Source: Mycolicibacterium litorale
GTDB taxonomy: Bacteria; Actinomycetota; Actinomycetes; Mycobacteriales; Mycobacteriaceae
Direction of reading: 5' to 3'
DNA: 64,000 nucleotides
Assembly: GCF_014218295.1 (NCBI RefSeq)
Contig: NZ_AP023287.1
Coordinates: forward strand, 682,001-746,000
Both the position numbers and the translations under genes were made by a program. Of the stretch, positions 39,216 to 47,622 are shown piece by piece; the first letter of the stretch is position 1, and each line of letters opens with the position of its first letter. Below the pieces are notes generated by a model, which saw only the letters and a list, made by a program, of their open reading frames with translations, was not told the origin of the DNA and did no database searches.

Positions 39216-39734
39216 ATGTCTGACTCGGATGCGGCCGCCGCCCGCGAACTGTTGCGTGACTCGTTCACCCGCCTGATCGAACACGTCGAGGCTCTGACCG
39301 ACGACCTCACCGACGAGGTGGCGCTGTACCGTCCGACCGCCACGGCCAACAGCATTGCGTGGTTGCTGTGGCACAGCGCCCGGGTCCAGGACGCGCAGCT
39401 GTGCGAGATCGCCGGCGTGGAAGAGGTGTGGACGCGGGAGGGATGGGTCGACCGTTTCGGGCTGGACCTGCCCCGCGACGACACGGGCTACGGTCACAGC
39501 CCCGACGACGTCGGCAGGGTGCAGGTGTCCGCCGACCTGCTGGCCGGTTACTACCACGCCGTGCACAAGGTGACGCTTTCCTACATCGCCTCGGTCACGC
39601 CGGACGACCTCGCCCAGATCGTCGACCGCCGCTGGGATCCGCCGGTCACGGCCAGCGCCCGGTTGGTCAGCATCATCGATGACTGCGCACAGCACCTCGG
39701 CCAGGCCGCCTACATCCAGGGCATCTCGCGCTGA
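39216..39734 (+). CDS. DinB-family (DUF664-like) metal-binding protein
   Basis: A 172-aa four-helix DinB-like protein. It shows NSIAWLLWHSARVQDAQLCE (about 46-65), AGYYHAVHKVTLSYIAS (about 109-125) and IIDDCAQHLGQAAYIQG (about 153-169), with a His in each helix in the positions that bind metal in this fold. In actinobacteria such proteins include mycothiol-dependent enzymes and many of unknown role. The PAP2 gene begins one base after its stop, so the two are probably coupled. Confidence 0.8.
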   Translation: MSDSDAAAARELLRDSFTRLIEHVEALTDDLTDEVALYRPTATANSIAWLLWHSARVQDAQLCEIAGVEEVWTREGWVDRFGLDLPRDDTGYGHSPDDVGRVQVSADLLAGYYHAVHKVTLSYIASVTPDDLAQIVDRRWDPPVTASARLVSIIDDCAQHLGQAAYIQGISR

Positions 39735-39735
39735 A

Positions 39736-40272
39736 ATGAGAACAGCGCTGAACTGGTGGCCGGTGGTCGCCGTGGCCGGCGTGTTCGCGCTCGGCTGGCT
39801 GGTGGGCCCGGGGCCGACCCGGTTCGACAACCGGTTGCTGGCGCTCGACGCCCCGGACCCGCTGCTGGTGTTCGTGGAGGCTCCGGTACAGGCGGCCGTG
39901 CTCGGCGTCGCGGTCGCCTACGCGCTGTGGCGGGGGAGATGGCGGCTGGCCGCCGTGTCGGCGCTCTGCCCGCCGGTGGCCGTGGTCTCCGCACAGTTGC
40001 TCAAACGGGTCTTCGGTCGCACCAGGGACGGCGAACTCGCCTATCCCAGTGGGCACATCACCGCGCTGGTGGTGATCGCCGGAATGGTCGTACTCGTCGC
40101 GGGCGGGCGCCTGTGGGCGCTCGTGCTGGCGGCGCTGGCCGTGGTGGCCGGCATGATCCTGGTCGGAATGACCTTCCACTACTTCACCGACACCGTGGGC
40201 GCGCTGCTGCTCGGTAGTGCCTACGTGGCGGTGGCGGCCCGACTCGTGGCCCGGCCGCGCCGCGATACTTGA
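39736..40272 (+). CDS. PAP2-family membrane phosphatase
   Basis: A 178-aa membrane protein with five or six hydrophobic helices. The phosphatase signature is LKRVFGRTRDGE (KxxxxxxRP-like), YPSGHITALVV (PSGH, about 103-113) and FHYFTDTVGALLLG (SRxxxxxHxxxD-like, about 148-161). It may act on lipid or prenyl pyrophosphates at the membrane. The start ATG follows the DinB stop directly. The stop overlaps a TTGACA-N2-TGTCAA inverted repeat that precedes the next gene. Confidence 0.82.
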   Translation: MRTALNWWPVVAVAGVFALGWLVGPGPTRFDNRLLALDAPDPLLVFVEAPVQAAVLGVAVAYALWRGRWRLAAVSALCPPVAVVSAQLLKRVFGRTRDGELAYPSGHITALVVIAGMVVLVAGGRLWALVLAALAVVAGMILVGMTFHYFTDTVGALLLGSAYVAVAARLVARPRRDT

Positions 40273-40282
40273 CACCTGTCAA
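40269..40282. promoter_or_regulatory. Candidate operator TTGACA-CC-TGTCAA
   Basis: A six-base inverted repeat with a two-base spacer lies 44-57 bases upstream of the aldehyde dehydrogenase start, across the PAP2 stop codon. It is placed just upstream of the expected -35 region and looks like a TetR-type operator. No regulator gene is adjacent. Confidence 0.45.
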
Positions 40283-40313
40283 CCCTGATGCGATCTGCGT
40301 CACAAAGGGTGGT

Positions 40314-40319
40314 TAACAT
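40314..40319 (+). promoter_or_regulatory. Predicted leaderless -10 box of ALDH (TAACAT)
   Basis: TAACAT lies six bases before the ATG at 40326, implying its own leaderless transcript independent of the DinB-PAP2 pair. Confidence 0.5.
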
Positions 40320-40325
40320 AGCGCT

Positions 40326-41843
40326 ATGACCGCGACGCCAGAAGTTGATGCGCTCGACAACAGCACCATCCGCAACCCCGCGACCGGCGCCGTGGCCGGG
40401 CAGGTGCGCTGGACCGACCCGGCCGACGTACCGAGGATCGCCGCCGGTCTGCGCACCGCGCAGAAGGAGTGGGAGGCCCGCGGCGCCAAGGGTCGCGCCA
40501 AGGTGCTGGCCCGCTACGCCGTCTGGCTCGGTGAGCACCGCGCCGAGATCGAGGACCTGCTGATCAAGGAAACCGGCAAATCCGCCGTCGACGCGGCCCA
40601 GGAAGTGCCGCTGATCCTGATGATCACCTCGTACTACATCCGCACGATGGAGAAGGCGCTGGCGCCGGACTCCCGGCCGGCGGCGCTGCCGTTCCTGTCG
40701 ATCAAGAAGATCTCGGTGCACTACCGGCCGCGTCCGGTGGTCGGGATCATCGCGCCGTGGAACTACCCGGTCGCCAACGCGCTGATGGATGCGATCGGTG
40801 CGCTGGCCGCGGGCTGTGCCGTACTGCTCAAGCCGTCCGAGCGCACCCCGCTGACCGCCGAGCTGCTGTTGCGCGGCTGGCAGGACTCCGGCGCCCCCGA
40901 GGTACTCGCCCTCGCGCAGGGCGCCCGCGAGGTGTCCGAGGCCGTGATCGACAACTCCGACTTCATCCAGTTCACCGGGTCGAGCGCGACCGGCGCGAAG
41001 GTGATGGAACGTGCTGCGCGCCGGCTCACCCCCGTCAGCCTCGAACTCGGCGGCAAGGATCCGATGATCGTGCTCGAGGACGCCGACGTCGACCTCGCCG
41101 CGCACGCCGCGGTGTGGGGCGCGATGTTCAACGCCGGCCAGACCTGCGTGTCGGTGGAGCGGGTGTACGTGCTCGAACCCGTCTACGACCAGTTCGTCGA
41201 CGCGGTCGTGCGCGACGTCAAGAACCTCAAGATGGGTGCCGGTGAGGGCCACGATTTCGGTGCGCTCATCGACGACAGCCAGGTGGCCGTCACCGAACGC
41301 CACGTCGAGGACGCGATCGCCAAGGGGGCCAAGGTGCTCACCGGCGGTAAGCGGCGCACCGGCCCCGGTAGCTTCTACGAGCCCACGGTGCTCGTGGACG
41401 TCGACCACTCGATGGCCTGTATGACCGAGGAGACGTTCGGCCCGACGCTGCCGATCATGAAGGTCAGGTCGGTGGAGGAAGCGGTGCGGCTGGCCAACGA
41501 CAGCCCGTACGGGTTGTCGGCCGCCGTCTTCTCCAAGGACATCGAGCGGGCGCAAGCCGTTGCACTGCAACTCGACTGCGGCGGTGTCAACATCAACGAC
41601 GTGATCTCCAACCTGATGTGCACGACGGCGCCGATGGGCGGCTGGAAGACGTCGGGTATCGGGGCGCGGTTCGGCGGGCCGGAGGGCCTGCGCAAGTACT
41701 GCCGCATGGAGACGGTGGTCGCCCCGCGTACGAACGTCGGAGCCGGCGGGAACTACTACAACAACTCGCCGAAGGCGCTCAAACGGATGAACACGATGAT
41801 GACCAAACTCGCGCTCATCCGCCCGCGCCGCATGGCCAAGTAG
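40326..41843 (+). CDS. Aldehyde dehydrogenase (succinate-semialdehyde DH-like)
   Basis: A 505-aa ALDH with IIAPWNYPVANALMDAIGAL (about 140-160), VLLKPSERTPLTAE, FTGSSATGAKVM, SLELGGKDPMIV with the base Glu (about 240) and NAGQTCVSVERVYV with the catalytic Cys (about 274). A hydrophobic/basic C-terminal extension (ALKRMNTMMTKLALIRPRR) is seen in membrane-associated ALDHs of mycobacteria. The family name is chosen by overall similarity to GabD2-like proteins; a medium-chain aldehyde is also possible. Confidence 0.88.
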   Translation: MTATPEVDALDNSTIRNPATGAVAGQVRWTDPADVPRIAAGLRTAQKEWEARGAKGRAKVLARYAVWLGEHRAEIEDLLIKETGKSAVDAAQEVPLILMITSYYIRTMEKALAPDSRPAALPFLSIKKISVHYRPRPVVGIIAPWNYPVANALMDAIGALAAGCAVLLKPSERTPLTAELLLRGWQDSGAPEVLALAQGAREVSEAVIDNSDFIQFTGSSATGAKVMERAARRLTPVSLELGGKDPMIVLEDADVDLAAHAAVWGAMFNAGQTCVSVERVYVLEPVYDQFVDAVVRDVKNLKMGAGEGHDFGALIDDSQVAVTERHVEDAIAKGAKVLTGGKRRTGPGSFYEPTVLVDVDHSMACMTEETFGPTLPIMKVRSVEEAVRLANDSPYGLSAAVFSKDIERAQAVALQLDCGGVNINDVISNLMCTTAPMGGWKTSGIGARFGGPEGLRKYCRMETVVAPRTNVGAGGNYYNNSPKALKRMNTMMTKLALIRPRRMAK

Positions 41844-41859
41844 GGCCGCGGCGCACCAC

Positions 41860-42705
41860 GTGCGGTTCGTCCTGACAGCCCTGCTGTGGCTGCTGACGAC
41901 GGTGGCGCTGGCCGTTGCGGTGCCCGCGGTGTGGGCGCAGCAACACCTGGTCAGCGAACAGGGCTACGCCGAACTCGCCGCGTCCGCAGCCACCGAGACG
42001 CGCCTGCGGGACGCCATGGCCGACGTGCTGACCACGCAGATCACCGCGCTGGCGGCCGACCGCGGATACTCCCTGAACGAGATGCTGGTGCACCAGGTCG
42101 CCGCGGCCTACACCGGTAACGCCGGCTTCCCGGGACAGTTCGCCCAGGCCAACCGCATCGCGCACCGGTGGATGTTCACCGACGACATCCCGCACGCCGA
42201 CGCCGACGATCAATGGTTGATCGACATCGCGCCGATGCTGTCGGATCCGTCGCTGTCGGCCACCCTCGGCGACCTCGACCTCGACGTGCCCGACACGCTG
42301 ACGGTGCCGGTCACCGCGCCGTCGCCGGAGCTGCGGCCGGGCCGCCTGCAGGCGATCGCGACGTGGGGGCCGTGGGTCAGCGCCGGGGCGGCGGTACTCA
42401 CCGGGACGTTCGCCCTGCTCACGCTGGCCGCAAGTCGGCGCCGCGGGAAAGGACTTGCGGCGCTGGGGGTGTCGGCGTTGCTCGTCGGCGCGGCGGGATG
42501 GGCCGGTCTCGAGGTGGCGGACCGCCACATCGCCGCCGCGCTCGACCGCGCCGAGGGTGACTTCCGCCGGATCGCCGAGGTGATGGTCGGCCACGCCGAG
42601 GACAGCCTGCACCACTGGCTGAACATGACGCTGATCGCGGGGCTCGCACTCGTGGTGACCGGCGCGGTGGCGTCGATGTTGGGAGGGTTGCGACGCCCCG
42701 AGTGA
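41860..42705 (+). CDS. Two-helix membrane protein of unknown function
   Basis: A 281-aa protein beginning with a signal-anchor (VLTALLWLLTTVALAVAVPAVW, about 4-25). A helical extracytoplasmic region of about 140 residues follows, then three C-terminal hydrophobic segments near 165-185, 200-217 and 250-270. No known domain was recognised. The GTG start is 17 bases after the aldehyde dehydrogenase stop, so cotranscription is likely. The P450 gene follows closely. Confidence 0.7.
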   Translation: MRFVLTALLWLLTTVALAVAVPAVWAQQHLVSEQGYAELAASAATETRLRDAMADVLTTQITALAADRGYSLNEMLVHQVAAAYTGNAGFPGQFAQANRIAHRWMFTDDIPHADADDQWLIDIAPMLSDPSLSATLGDLDLDVPDTLTVPVTAPSPELRPGRLQAIATWGPWVSAGAAVLTGTFALLTLAASRRRGKGLAALGVSALLVGAAGWAGLEVADRHIAAALDRAEGDFRRIAEVMVGHAEDSLHHWLNMTLIAGLALVVTGAVASMLGGLRRPE

Positions 42706-42760
42706 TCGGTTTTCCGGCGCCGGCAGTTTGGCCGGGTGTCGGCCGGGGAAACGCAGATCC

Positions 42761-44119
42761 ATGAGAGGGAGTGCGCATCGACTGACCGGGGCGCGAGCCG
42801 TCGCGACGCTGGCCGACCTCGGGTCGGCATCGATCGCCGCCGGGGTGATCGCACGCCGCAGACCCGCGGTGCGGGCACTGGAGACCGTGCAGGCCGACGC
42901 CAGGGCGGTGCGCCGGATGCAGCAGCTGCGCGACGAGTTCGGCGCGGGGCCGGTCGAACTGGTGCTGCCCGGGCGGCGCATGGTGGTGGTGCTCGACCCA
43001 GATGACGTCGCACGAGTGCTCGCCGGAGCGCCCGACCCGTTCCACCCCGCCAACCGCGAGAAGCGCAAGGCGCTCGAGTGGTTCCAGCCCCATGGCGTGC
43101 TGATCTCTCAGGGGCCGATCCGTCAGCAGCGGCGTGATCTCAACGACTCGGCGCTGGACTCGGGCGCCGAGATGCACCGGCTCGCCGGTGCGTTCGCCGA
43201 CGTGATCGTCGCCGAGGCACACCAGCTGGCGGACGCGGTGGCTGCGCGCGGCAGCATGGACGCCAACCAGTTCATGGCTGCGTGGTGGCGGATCGTGCGC
43301 AGGATCGCGCTCGGGGACCGCGCCCGCGACGACGAAGACATCACCGACGCGCTGCTGCGGCTGCGCCGGGCCGGTAACTGGTCGTTCCTGTCGCTGCCGC
43401 ACTACCGCAAGCGCGCGAAGTTCCTGCAGCGGCTCTACGAGTACGTCGAAGATCCGCAGATCGGCACGCTGGCGGCCGCGGTGGCCGAGGAGCCCAGCCG
43501 CGGCGCGGTGGATCCGGTCGGTCAGATGCCCCAGTGGCTGTTCGCCTTCGACGCGGCCGGGATGGCGCAGCTGCGGGCACTGGCCGCACTGGCCACTCAC
43601 CCCGGCGCGATGGTGCGGGCGATCGAGGACAGTGCCCAGCCGGATCAGCTGAGGTTGCGGCCGTTCCTGCGGGCGAGCGTCCTCGAATCGGTGCGGTTGT
43701 GGCCGACCACCCCGACGATCCTGCGGGATACGACCGAGGACACGACCTGGCGTGACGGGGCGGTCACCATCGAGAAGGGGGCCGGGCTGATGATCGTGAC
43801 GCCCGCGTTCCACCGCGATCCCGACCTGCTGCCGTTCGCGCACGACTTCGTACCCGACATCTGGCTGGACGGCCGCGCCCGGTCCTATCCGCAGTTGGTG
43901 CCGTTCTCCGCCGGGCCCGCCGAGTGTCCCGGGCGCAACCTGGTGCTGTTCGCGACAAGCACGCTGATGGCGAACTTGTTGAGCGCGTTGGACTTCCGGC
44001 TGACGTCGACGCCGCAGCTGTCACCGGACGAGCCGCTGCCGGTGACGCTGAACCAGTACGGGGTGGAGTTTGCGGTTCAGTCGGTCACGTCGTCGGCGTC
44101 GTCGCTGTCGCGGTCCTGA
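42761..44119 (+). CDS. Cytochrome P450 with atypical I-helix
   Basis: A 452-aa P450. The heme-binding motif FSAGPAECPGRN contains the axial Cys (about 389), and ESVRLWP is the K-helix ExxR. The expected I-helix sits in LFAFDAAGMAQLRAL, which lacks the usual acid-Thr oxygen-activation pair. The ATG at 42761 (MRGSAHRLTGA) follows GGGGAAA; the frame upstream is open but unsupported. No ferredoxin is adjacent. It overlaps the convergent small membrane protein by 43 bases. The substrate is unknown; the enzyme might use peroxide or rearrange substrates. Confidence 0.87.
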   Translation: MRGSAHRLTGARAVATLADLGSASIAAGVIARRRPAVRALETVQADARAVRRMQQLRDEFGAGPVELVLPGRRMVVVLDPDDVARVLAGAPDPFHPANREKRKALEWFQPHGVLISQGPIRQQRRDLNDSALDSGAEMHRLAGAFADVIVAEAHQLADAVAARGSMDANQFMAAWWRIVRRIALGDRARDDEDITDALLRLRRAGNWSFLSLPHYRKRAKFLQRLYEYVEDPQIGTLAAAVAEEPSRGAVDPVGQMPQWLFAFDAAGMAQLRALAALATHPGAMVRAIEDSAQPDQLRLRPFLRASVLESVRLWPTTPTILRDTTEDTTWRDGAVTIEKGAGLMIVTPAFHRDPDLLPFAHDFVPDIWLDGRARSYPQLVPFSAGPAECPGRNLVLFATSTLMANLLSALDFRLTSTPQLSPDEPLPVTLNQYGVEFAVQSVTSSASSLSRS

Positions 44120-44508
44120 GCATCACCGCCGGCAAGCCAGTAGTAGGTGACCCCGTAAGCCAGCACGGGCGCGAGAAACAGCGGGATTGACGCGACGACC
44201 ACGACCGCGAATGGCACGTATTGCTTGCGCGCCACGGGGAAGCGGTCGCGCATGTCGAAGTGGCCGACGATGCCCAGCGACGCGGTGATCAGTGCCGCGG
44301 CCCCCAACGTCGCCTCGGTGAGACCCATTTGAGAAGTGCTGACACCAACGAGCACGCTCATGAGGGCGAGCGACCACCAGAACGACGCTGGATTGAGGTC
44401 GCTGTAGGCGGTCGGTCTCAAGGGGCGAAAAACGCGGAGCACAACACCTGCGATGCAGGCGAGGACGAGCGTGAACCCGCCGATCCACATCAGCAAGTCT
44501 GAGGTCAC
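44077..44508 (-). CDS. Small four-helix membrane protein, unknown
   Basis: A 143-aa hydrophobic protein with about four membrane segments (LMWIGGFTLVLACIAGVVL; FWWSLALMSVLVGV; LGAAALITASLGIVG; FAVVVVASIPLFLAPVLAY) and an acidic C-terminal tail. The GTG start is 12 bases after the next gene's stop. Its layout resembles the two short membrane proteins upstream, so the three may form a small operon. No homolog is recognised. Confidence 0.6.
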   Translation of the reverse strand: MTSDLLMWIGGFTLVLACIAGVVLRVFRPLRPTAYSDLNPASFWWSLALMSVLVGVSTSQMGLTEATLGAAALITASLGIVGHFDMRDRFPVARKQYVPFAVVVVASIPLFLAPVLAYGVTYYWLAGGDAQDRDSDDADDVTD

Positions 44509-44520
44509 CTACGTGCCCGC

Positions 44521-44745
44521 TTACGGGAACCTACGGCGCAAGTGAGGGTGCGCGCGATACTCCATCGATCTCCTGGGGCGCAGCGGCCATCGCTTGCCTA
44601 CTGCATACGCCAACCCGTACAGCGCGGTGAAGGTGCCGAGGGTCGCCACGCCGATGACTGCGAAGGGCAGCCATTGCCCTCGGGCGACTTGGTACCCCCA
44701 TGATGAATCTTGGTGCCCTGCGAGCAGAGCGATGAGCAGCATCAC
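44521..44745 (-). CDS. Short membrane protein, unknown
   Basis: A 74-aa frame with two hydrophobic segments (VMLLIALLAG-like start; WLPFAVIGVATLGTFTALYG) and a strongly basic C-terminus (KRWPLRPRRSMEYRAHPHLRRR). Its GTG overlaps the stop of the upstream gene by four bases, which supports translation. No family was recognised. Confidence 0.5.
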   Translation of the reverse strand: MMLLIALLAGHQDSSWGYQVARGQWLPFAVIGVATLGTFTALYGLAYAVGKRWPLRPRRSMEYRAHPHLRRRFP

Positions 44746-45137
44746 TGCGCCTGCACCGAGCGCGTACTTTTTGCGGCAGTGGCGAATCCGCCGTACGAGT
44801 CGGGAGCTGGGTCGAGGGAATGACCCTCATTTGGCCGCGAATTGTCGTCGGCGACGATGACGCCGACGTTGTCCCGCAGACCGAAGGCGTACGTGCGTCC
44901 TCGGATCCTGATGTGCGACGTGCTCATGTAGGCCCGGATCAGCATTCCCGCGGCGAGCGCGAGTGCAAGACCGAATCCGCCTCCCAGTTGCGGCGGGTAC
45001 AGCGCGAAGAACGCCGACATCGAGGCGATGACGGTTCCTGTCCAATAGAGGCGTCGCGCAGTGCGTTCATCGTTTGACGGCACCAGGGGAACCAGCACGC
45101 CGAGGATTGCTGTGACGGCGAAGATCGGATTGACCAT
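44742..45137 (-). CDS. Small membrane protein, unknown
   Basis: A 131-aa protein with three hydrophobic segments (FAVTAILGVLVPLVP; WTGTVIASMSAFFALY; GLALALAAGMLIRAY) and a polar C-terminal 50 residues. It heads the three-gene run 45137-44077. No known domain is seen; the conserved spacing and overlaps argue that it is real. Confidence 0.55.
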   Translation of the reverse strand: MVNPIFAVTAILGVLVPLVPSNDERTARRLYWTGTVIASMSAFFALYPPQLGGGFGLALALAAGMLIRAYMSTSHIRIRGRTYAFGLRDNVGVIVADDNSRPNEGHSLDPAPDSYGGFATAAKSTRSVQAQ

Positions 45138-45200
45138 GGCCTATTGTGTCGCCGCTTGATAGCTGCCGCCAGCGATTCGTCCGCCGCGCCGTTCAGCCAA

Positions 45201-46055
45201 TCACCGCACCAGCGTGGCGCCCCCATCGAGCCGGATCTGTTGGCCGGTCATGAACCGCGATTCGTCGGCGAGTAGATAGAGGGCGGCATAGGCGCTCTCC
45301 CAGACGCTGCCCCGGCCCATCTTGAGCTTGACCACCTCGTTGTGCCGTTCCGTGGCCTCCTCGGCGTCCAACCCGAAAAGGGACTGCGAATCGCGGTTGG
45401 CCAGTACGGAATTGATGGGGCCCAGCATCAGCGTGTTGGCGCGGATGCCCGCGGGCGCGTACTGCACCGCGGTCAGTTCGGTGATCTGGTTGAGCCCGCA
45501 CTTGCCCAGCGCGTAGGGCATGATGCCGATGTTCAGCCCGAGTTCGTTCTTGATGCTGGCGATGGACGAGATGTTGACGATGCTGCCGGTGGTGTCACCG
45601 GGATTCTTCTCCATGCACTGTGCGGCGAAGAGATTGCAGTAGTAGCACCCCAGCATGTTGACGGTGATGCCGCGGTTGAAGTTCTCCACGGTCATCGAGT
45701 TCGTCTCGAAGTCGAACGGCGGATTCGTCGCGACGCTGTAGACCATTCCGTCGACGCGCCCGCTGGTCGCCATCGCCGTGTCGAAGATGCGTTGGCAATC
45801 GTCCTTGTCGGCGACGTCCGCCTCGATCGCGTAGGCCTTTCCGCCTTCGGCAATGATCATCTCGACGGTCTCTTTCACGGCGGCCGGGTTCAGGTCGACT
45901 GCCACGACCTCTGCGCCGTGGCGCGCCGCCAGGACGGAGATCGCGCGGCCGTTGCCCATGCCGGGGCCCGGGCTCTGTCCCGCACCCACCACGACGACGA
46001 CCTTGTCGGACAGGTCGAAGGCCTTGCGTTCTTTGCGGTCGAAGTCAGTTGACAT
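45201..46055 (-). CDS. SDR oxidoreductase of the P450 operon
   Basis: A 284-aa SDR. The nucleotide-binding turn is unusual and Pro-rich (VVGAGQSPGPGMGNGRA, about 22-38). ISSIASIKNEL carries the catalytic Ser and MPYALGKCGL the Tyr/Lys pair (about 178-182); GQQIRLDGGATLV closes it. A GAGGAG site precedes the ATG, and its first 11 bases overlap the end of the ferredoxin gene. It is the third gene of the P450-ferredoxin-SDR operon and could oxidise the alcohol made by the P450; this is inferred from the order only. Confidence 0.87.
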   Translation of the reverse strand: MSTDFDRKERKAFDLSDKVVVVVGAGQSPGPGMGNGRAISVLAARHGAEVVAVDLNPAAVKETVEMIIAEGGKAYAIEADVADKDDCQRIFDTAMATSGRVDGMVYSVATNPPFDFETNSMTVENFNRGITVNMLGCYYCNLFAAQCMEKNPGDTTGSIVNISSIASIKNELGLNIGIMPYALGKCGLNQITELTAVQYAPAGIRANTLMLGPINSVLANRDSQSLFGLDAEEATERHNEVVKLKMGRGSVWESAYAALYLLADESRFMTGQQIRLDGGATLVR

Positions 46056-46251
46056 GGTTCTCCTCTGTGACGTGGATGGCGTGTTCGGGGCAGCTGTCGG
46101 CCGCCTCGCGCACGGCGGGCTCGAGCTCCGGCGGGATGGGGGTGTCGACGGCTTCGGCGTAGCCGCCGTCGGTGATCGCGAACACCGACGGGCACACCGC
46201 CGCGCACACACCGTGGCCGGCGCACGCGTCGTCGTCGACGACCGCCCTCAT
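46045..46251 (-). CDS. P450-associated ferredoxin
   Basis: A 68-aa ferredoxin that should pass electrons to the P450. The motif is C10-AG-H-GV-C16-AAV-C20-P, with a distal CP at residue 54. The second ligand position of the usual CxxCxxCxxxCP is His, as in several mycobacterial P450 ferredoxins. An extra Cys at 20 is also kept, so a [3Fe-4S] or His-ligated [4Fe-4S] cluster is possible. It overlaps the P450 stop by four bases (ATGA). Confidence 0.88.
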   Translation of the reverse strand: MRAVVDDDACAGHGVCAAVCPSVFAITDGGYAEAVDTPIPPELEPAVREAADSCPEHAIHVTEENHVN

Positions 46252-47522
46252 CGGGCGACCTTGACGTGGATGTCGGTCAGCCCCCGCAGGATGTAGGTGG
46301 GCACGTAGTCGTAGCGCCGGTCGTGGGCCGGGCCGTGTACGGCGTCGTCGATCGTGATGTCGGTGGTGCGTTCGAGTAGACGCTGGATGAGCACACGGCC
46401 TTCCGCGCGAGCCAGCGGCGCGCCGATGCAACTGTGCACGCCTCGCCCGAAACCGATGTGGCGCCGGGCATTCTGCCGTTCGGGGTCGAACACATGGGGG
46501 TTCTCGAACTGGCGCGGGTCGCGGTTGGCGGCGCCGAGGTGGACCATGAGCGTCGTGCCCGCGGGGATGTCGACCCCGCCGATCGTCGTGCTCGCCCGAG
46601 CCAGCCGGAAGTCCCCCTTGATCGGGCTTTCGAACCGCAGGCACTCCTCGATGAAATTCGGGATGCTGTCCGGATCGCTGCGGAGCCGCGCTTGCAGCGG
46701 TGCGTCTTCGGCCAGCAGTTTGAGCGCGGTCGACAACAGACGGACAGTGGTCTCCTGACCCGCCGAGAAGAGGTTGGCGGCGACGCGGACCACGTCGATG
46801 ACCTCGGGAGTGGATCCGTCCGGGAACGTCGCGAGTGCCATCCCCGTCATGACGTCGCCACGGGGAGCATCCCGCCGGTCCTCGATGTAATCGGTGAAGC
46901 GTTTGTAGAGGTATTCCAGCGGCGAGTGCGCCATCACGGTGTCGCCATCGGTGTTACCGAGTGCGATGTCCCCGGTGAGATTCGCCGCTAGTTCGGCATG
47001 GTCCTCCTCGGGCACGCCCAGCAGGTCGGCGACGACGAGGAGGGCGAAGCGGGTGGCCACCTCACCGATGAACTCTCCGCCGCCGTGCGCCACGAACGGG
47101 TCGAGCACCCGGTCGGCGAGGAGCCACATGAACTCCTCGTTCTCCTTGAGCCGCTTCGGCGTGATGAGGCGGGAGAGCAGTGAACGGTGTGCGGTGTGCT
47201 TGGGCGGATCGAACGCCGGGAGCTGGTCGCTGAAGGGCAGCTCGTCGCGGTGGGCATCGATCAGCGCACTGACCTCGGCGTCGCCGAGCCCTTCCAGCGG
47301 GACCGGGAACCCGGGGATGGGGCCGGTCACCGACGTGCACGAGGAGAACGTCTGCGGATCCCCGACGACGGCCAGCGCCTCGTCGTAACCGGTCACCACC
47401 ATGACTCCGTGAACCGGTTCGCGCAGGATCGGACTGGTCTCACGCATCCGGTCCAGCACGGGGTAGGGGTCGTCGTTCAACGTCTCGTCGTGGAAGAAGT
47501 CGAGCGAGTCAAGGGTCGTCAC
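46248..47522 (-). CDS. Cytochrome P450
   Basis: A 424-aa soluble bacterial P450 with AFDPPKHTAHRSLLSR (C-helix), LFSAGQETTVRLL (I-helix with the Glu-Thr pair), EECLRFESPIK (ExxR) and FGRGVHSCIGAPLARAEG (heme Cys about 365). The GTG start has GAGGAG seven bases upstream. It is first in the operon with its ferredoxin and an SDR, opposite a TetR gene. Three operator-like repeats separate the two. The sequence style is that of actinobacterial terpene, steroid or alkyl hydroxylases; the substrate is not known. Confidence 0.92.
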   Translation of the reverse strand: MTTLDSLDFFHDETLNDDPYPVLDRMRETSPILREPVHGVMVVTGYDEALAVVGDPQTFSSCTSVTGPIPGFPVPLEGLGDAEVSALIDAHRDELPFSDQLPAFDPPKHTAHRSLLSRLITPKRLKENEEFMWLLADRVLDPFVAHGGGEFIGEVATRFALLVVADLLGVPEEDHAELAANLTGDIALGNTDGDTVMAHSPLEYLYKRFTDYIEDRRDAPRGDVMTGMALATFPDGSTPEVIDVVRVAANLFSAGQETTVRLLSTALKLLAEDAPLQARLRSDPDSIPNFIEECLRFESPIKGDFRLARASTTIGGVDIPAGTTLMVHLGAANRDPRQFENPHVFDPERQNARRHIGFGRGVHSCIGAPLARAEGRVLIQRLLERTTDITIDDAVHGPAHDRRYDYVPTYILRGLTDIHVKVAR

Positions 47523-47559
47523 ATGCGCTCCTCAGGGCTGTGTCGGTGGCGCGTCCTAC

Positions 47560-47574
47560 TGACCAAACGTACAG
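47560..47574. promoter_or_regulatory. Operator repeat 1 (TGACCAAACGTACAG)
   Basis: First of three 15-bp copies in the P450/TetR divergent gap. It is a direct copy of 47584-47598 and lies 38 bases before the P450 start. Confidence 0.6.
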
Positions 47575-47583
47575 GTGGTCTCC

Positions 47584-47598
47584 TGACCAAACGTACAG
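47584..47598. promoter_or_regulatory. Operator repeat 2 (TGACCAAACGTACAG)
   Basis: Perfect direct copy of repeat 1, shifted by 24 bases. It forms an inverted pair with repeat 3. Confidence 0.6.
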
Positions 47599-47605
47599 GA
47601 GTGTG

Positions 47606-47620
47606 CTGTACGAATGGTCA
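47606..47620. promoter_or_regulatory. Operator repeat 3, inverted (CTGTACGAATGGTCA)
   Basis: Inverted copy of the same 15-mer with two mismatches (TGACCATTCGTACAG on the other strand). It touches the -10 box of the TetR gene, so binding would block that promoter. Confidence 0.6.
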
Positions 47621-47622
47621 GT

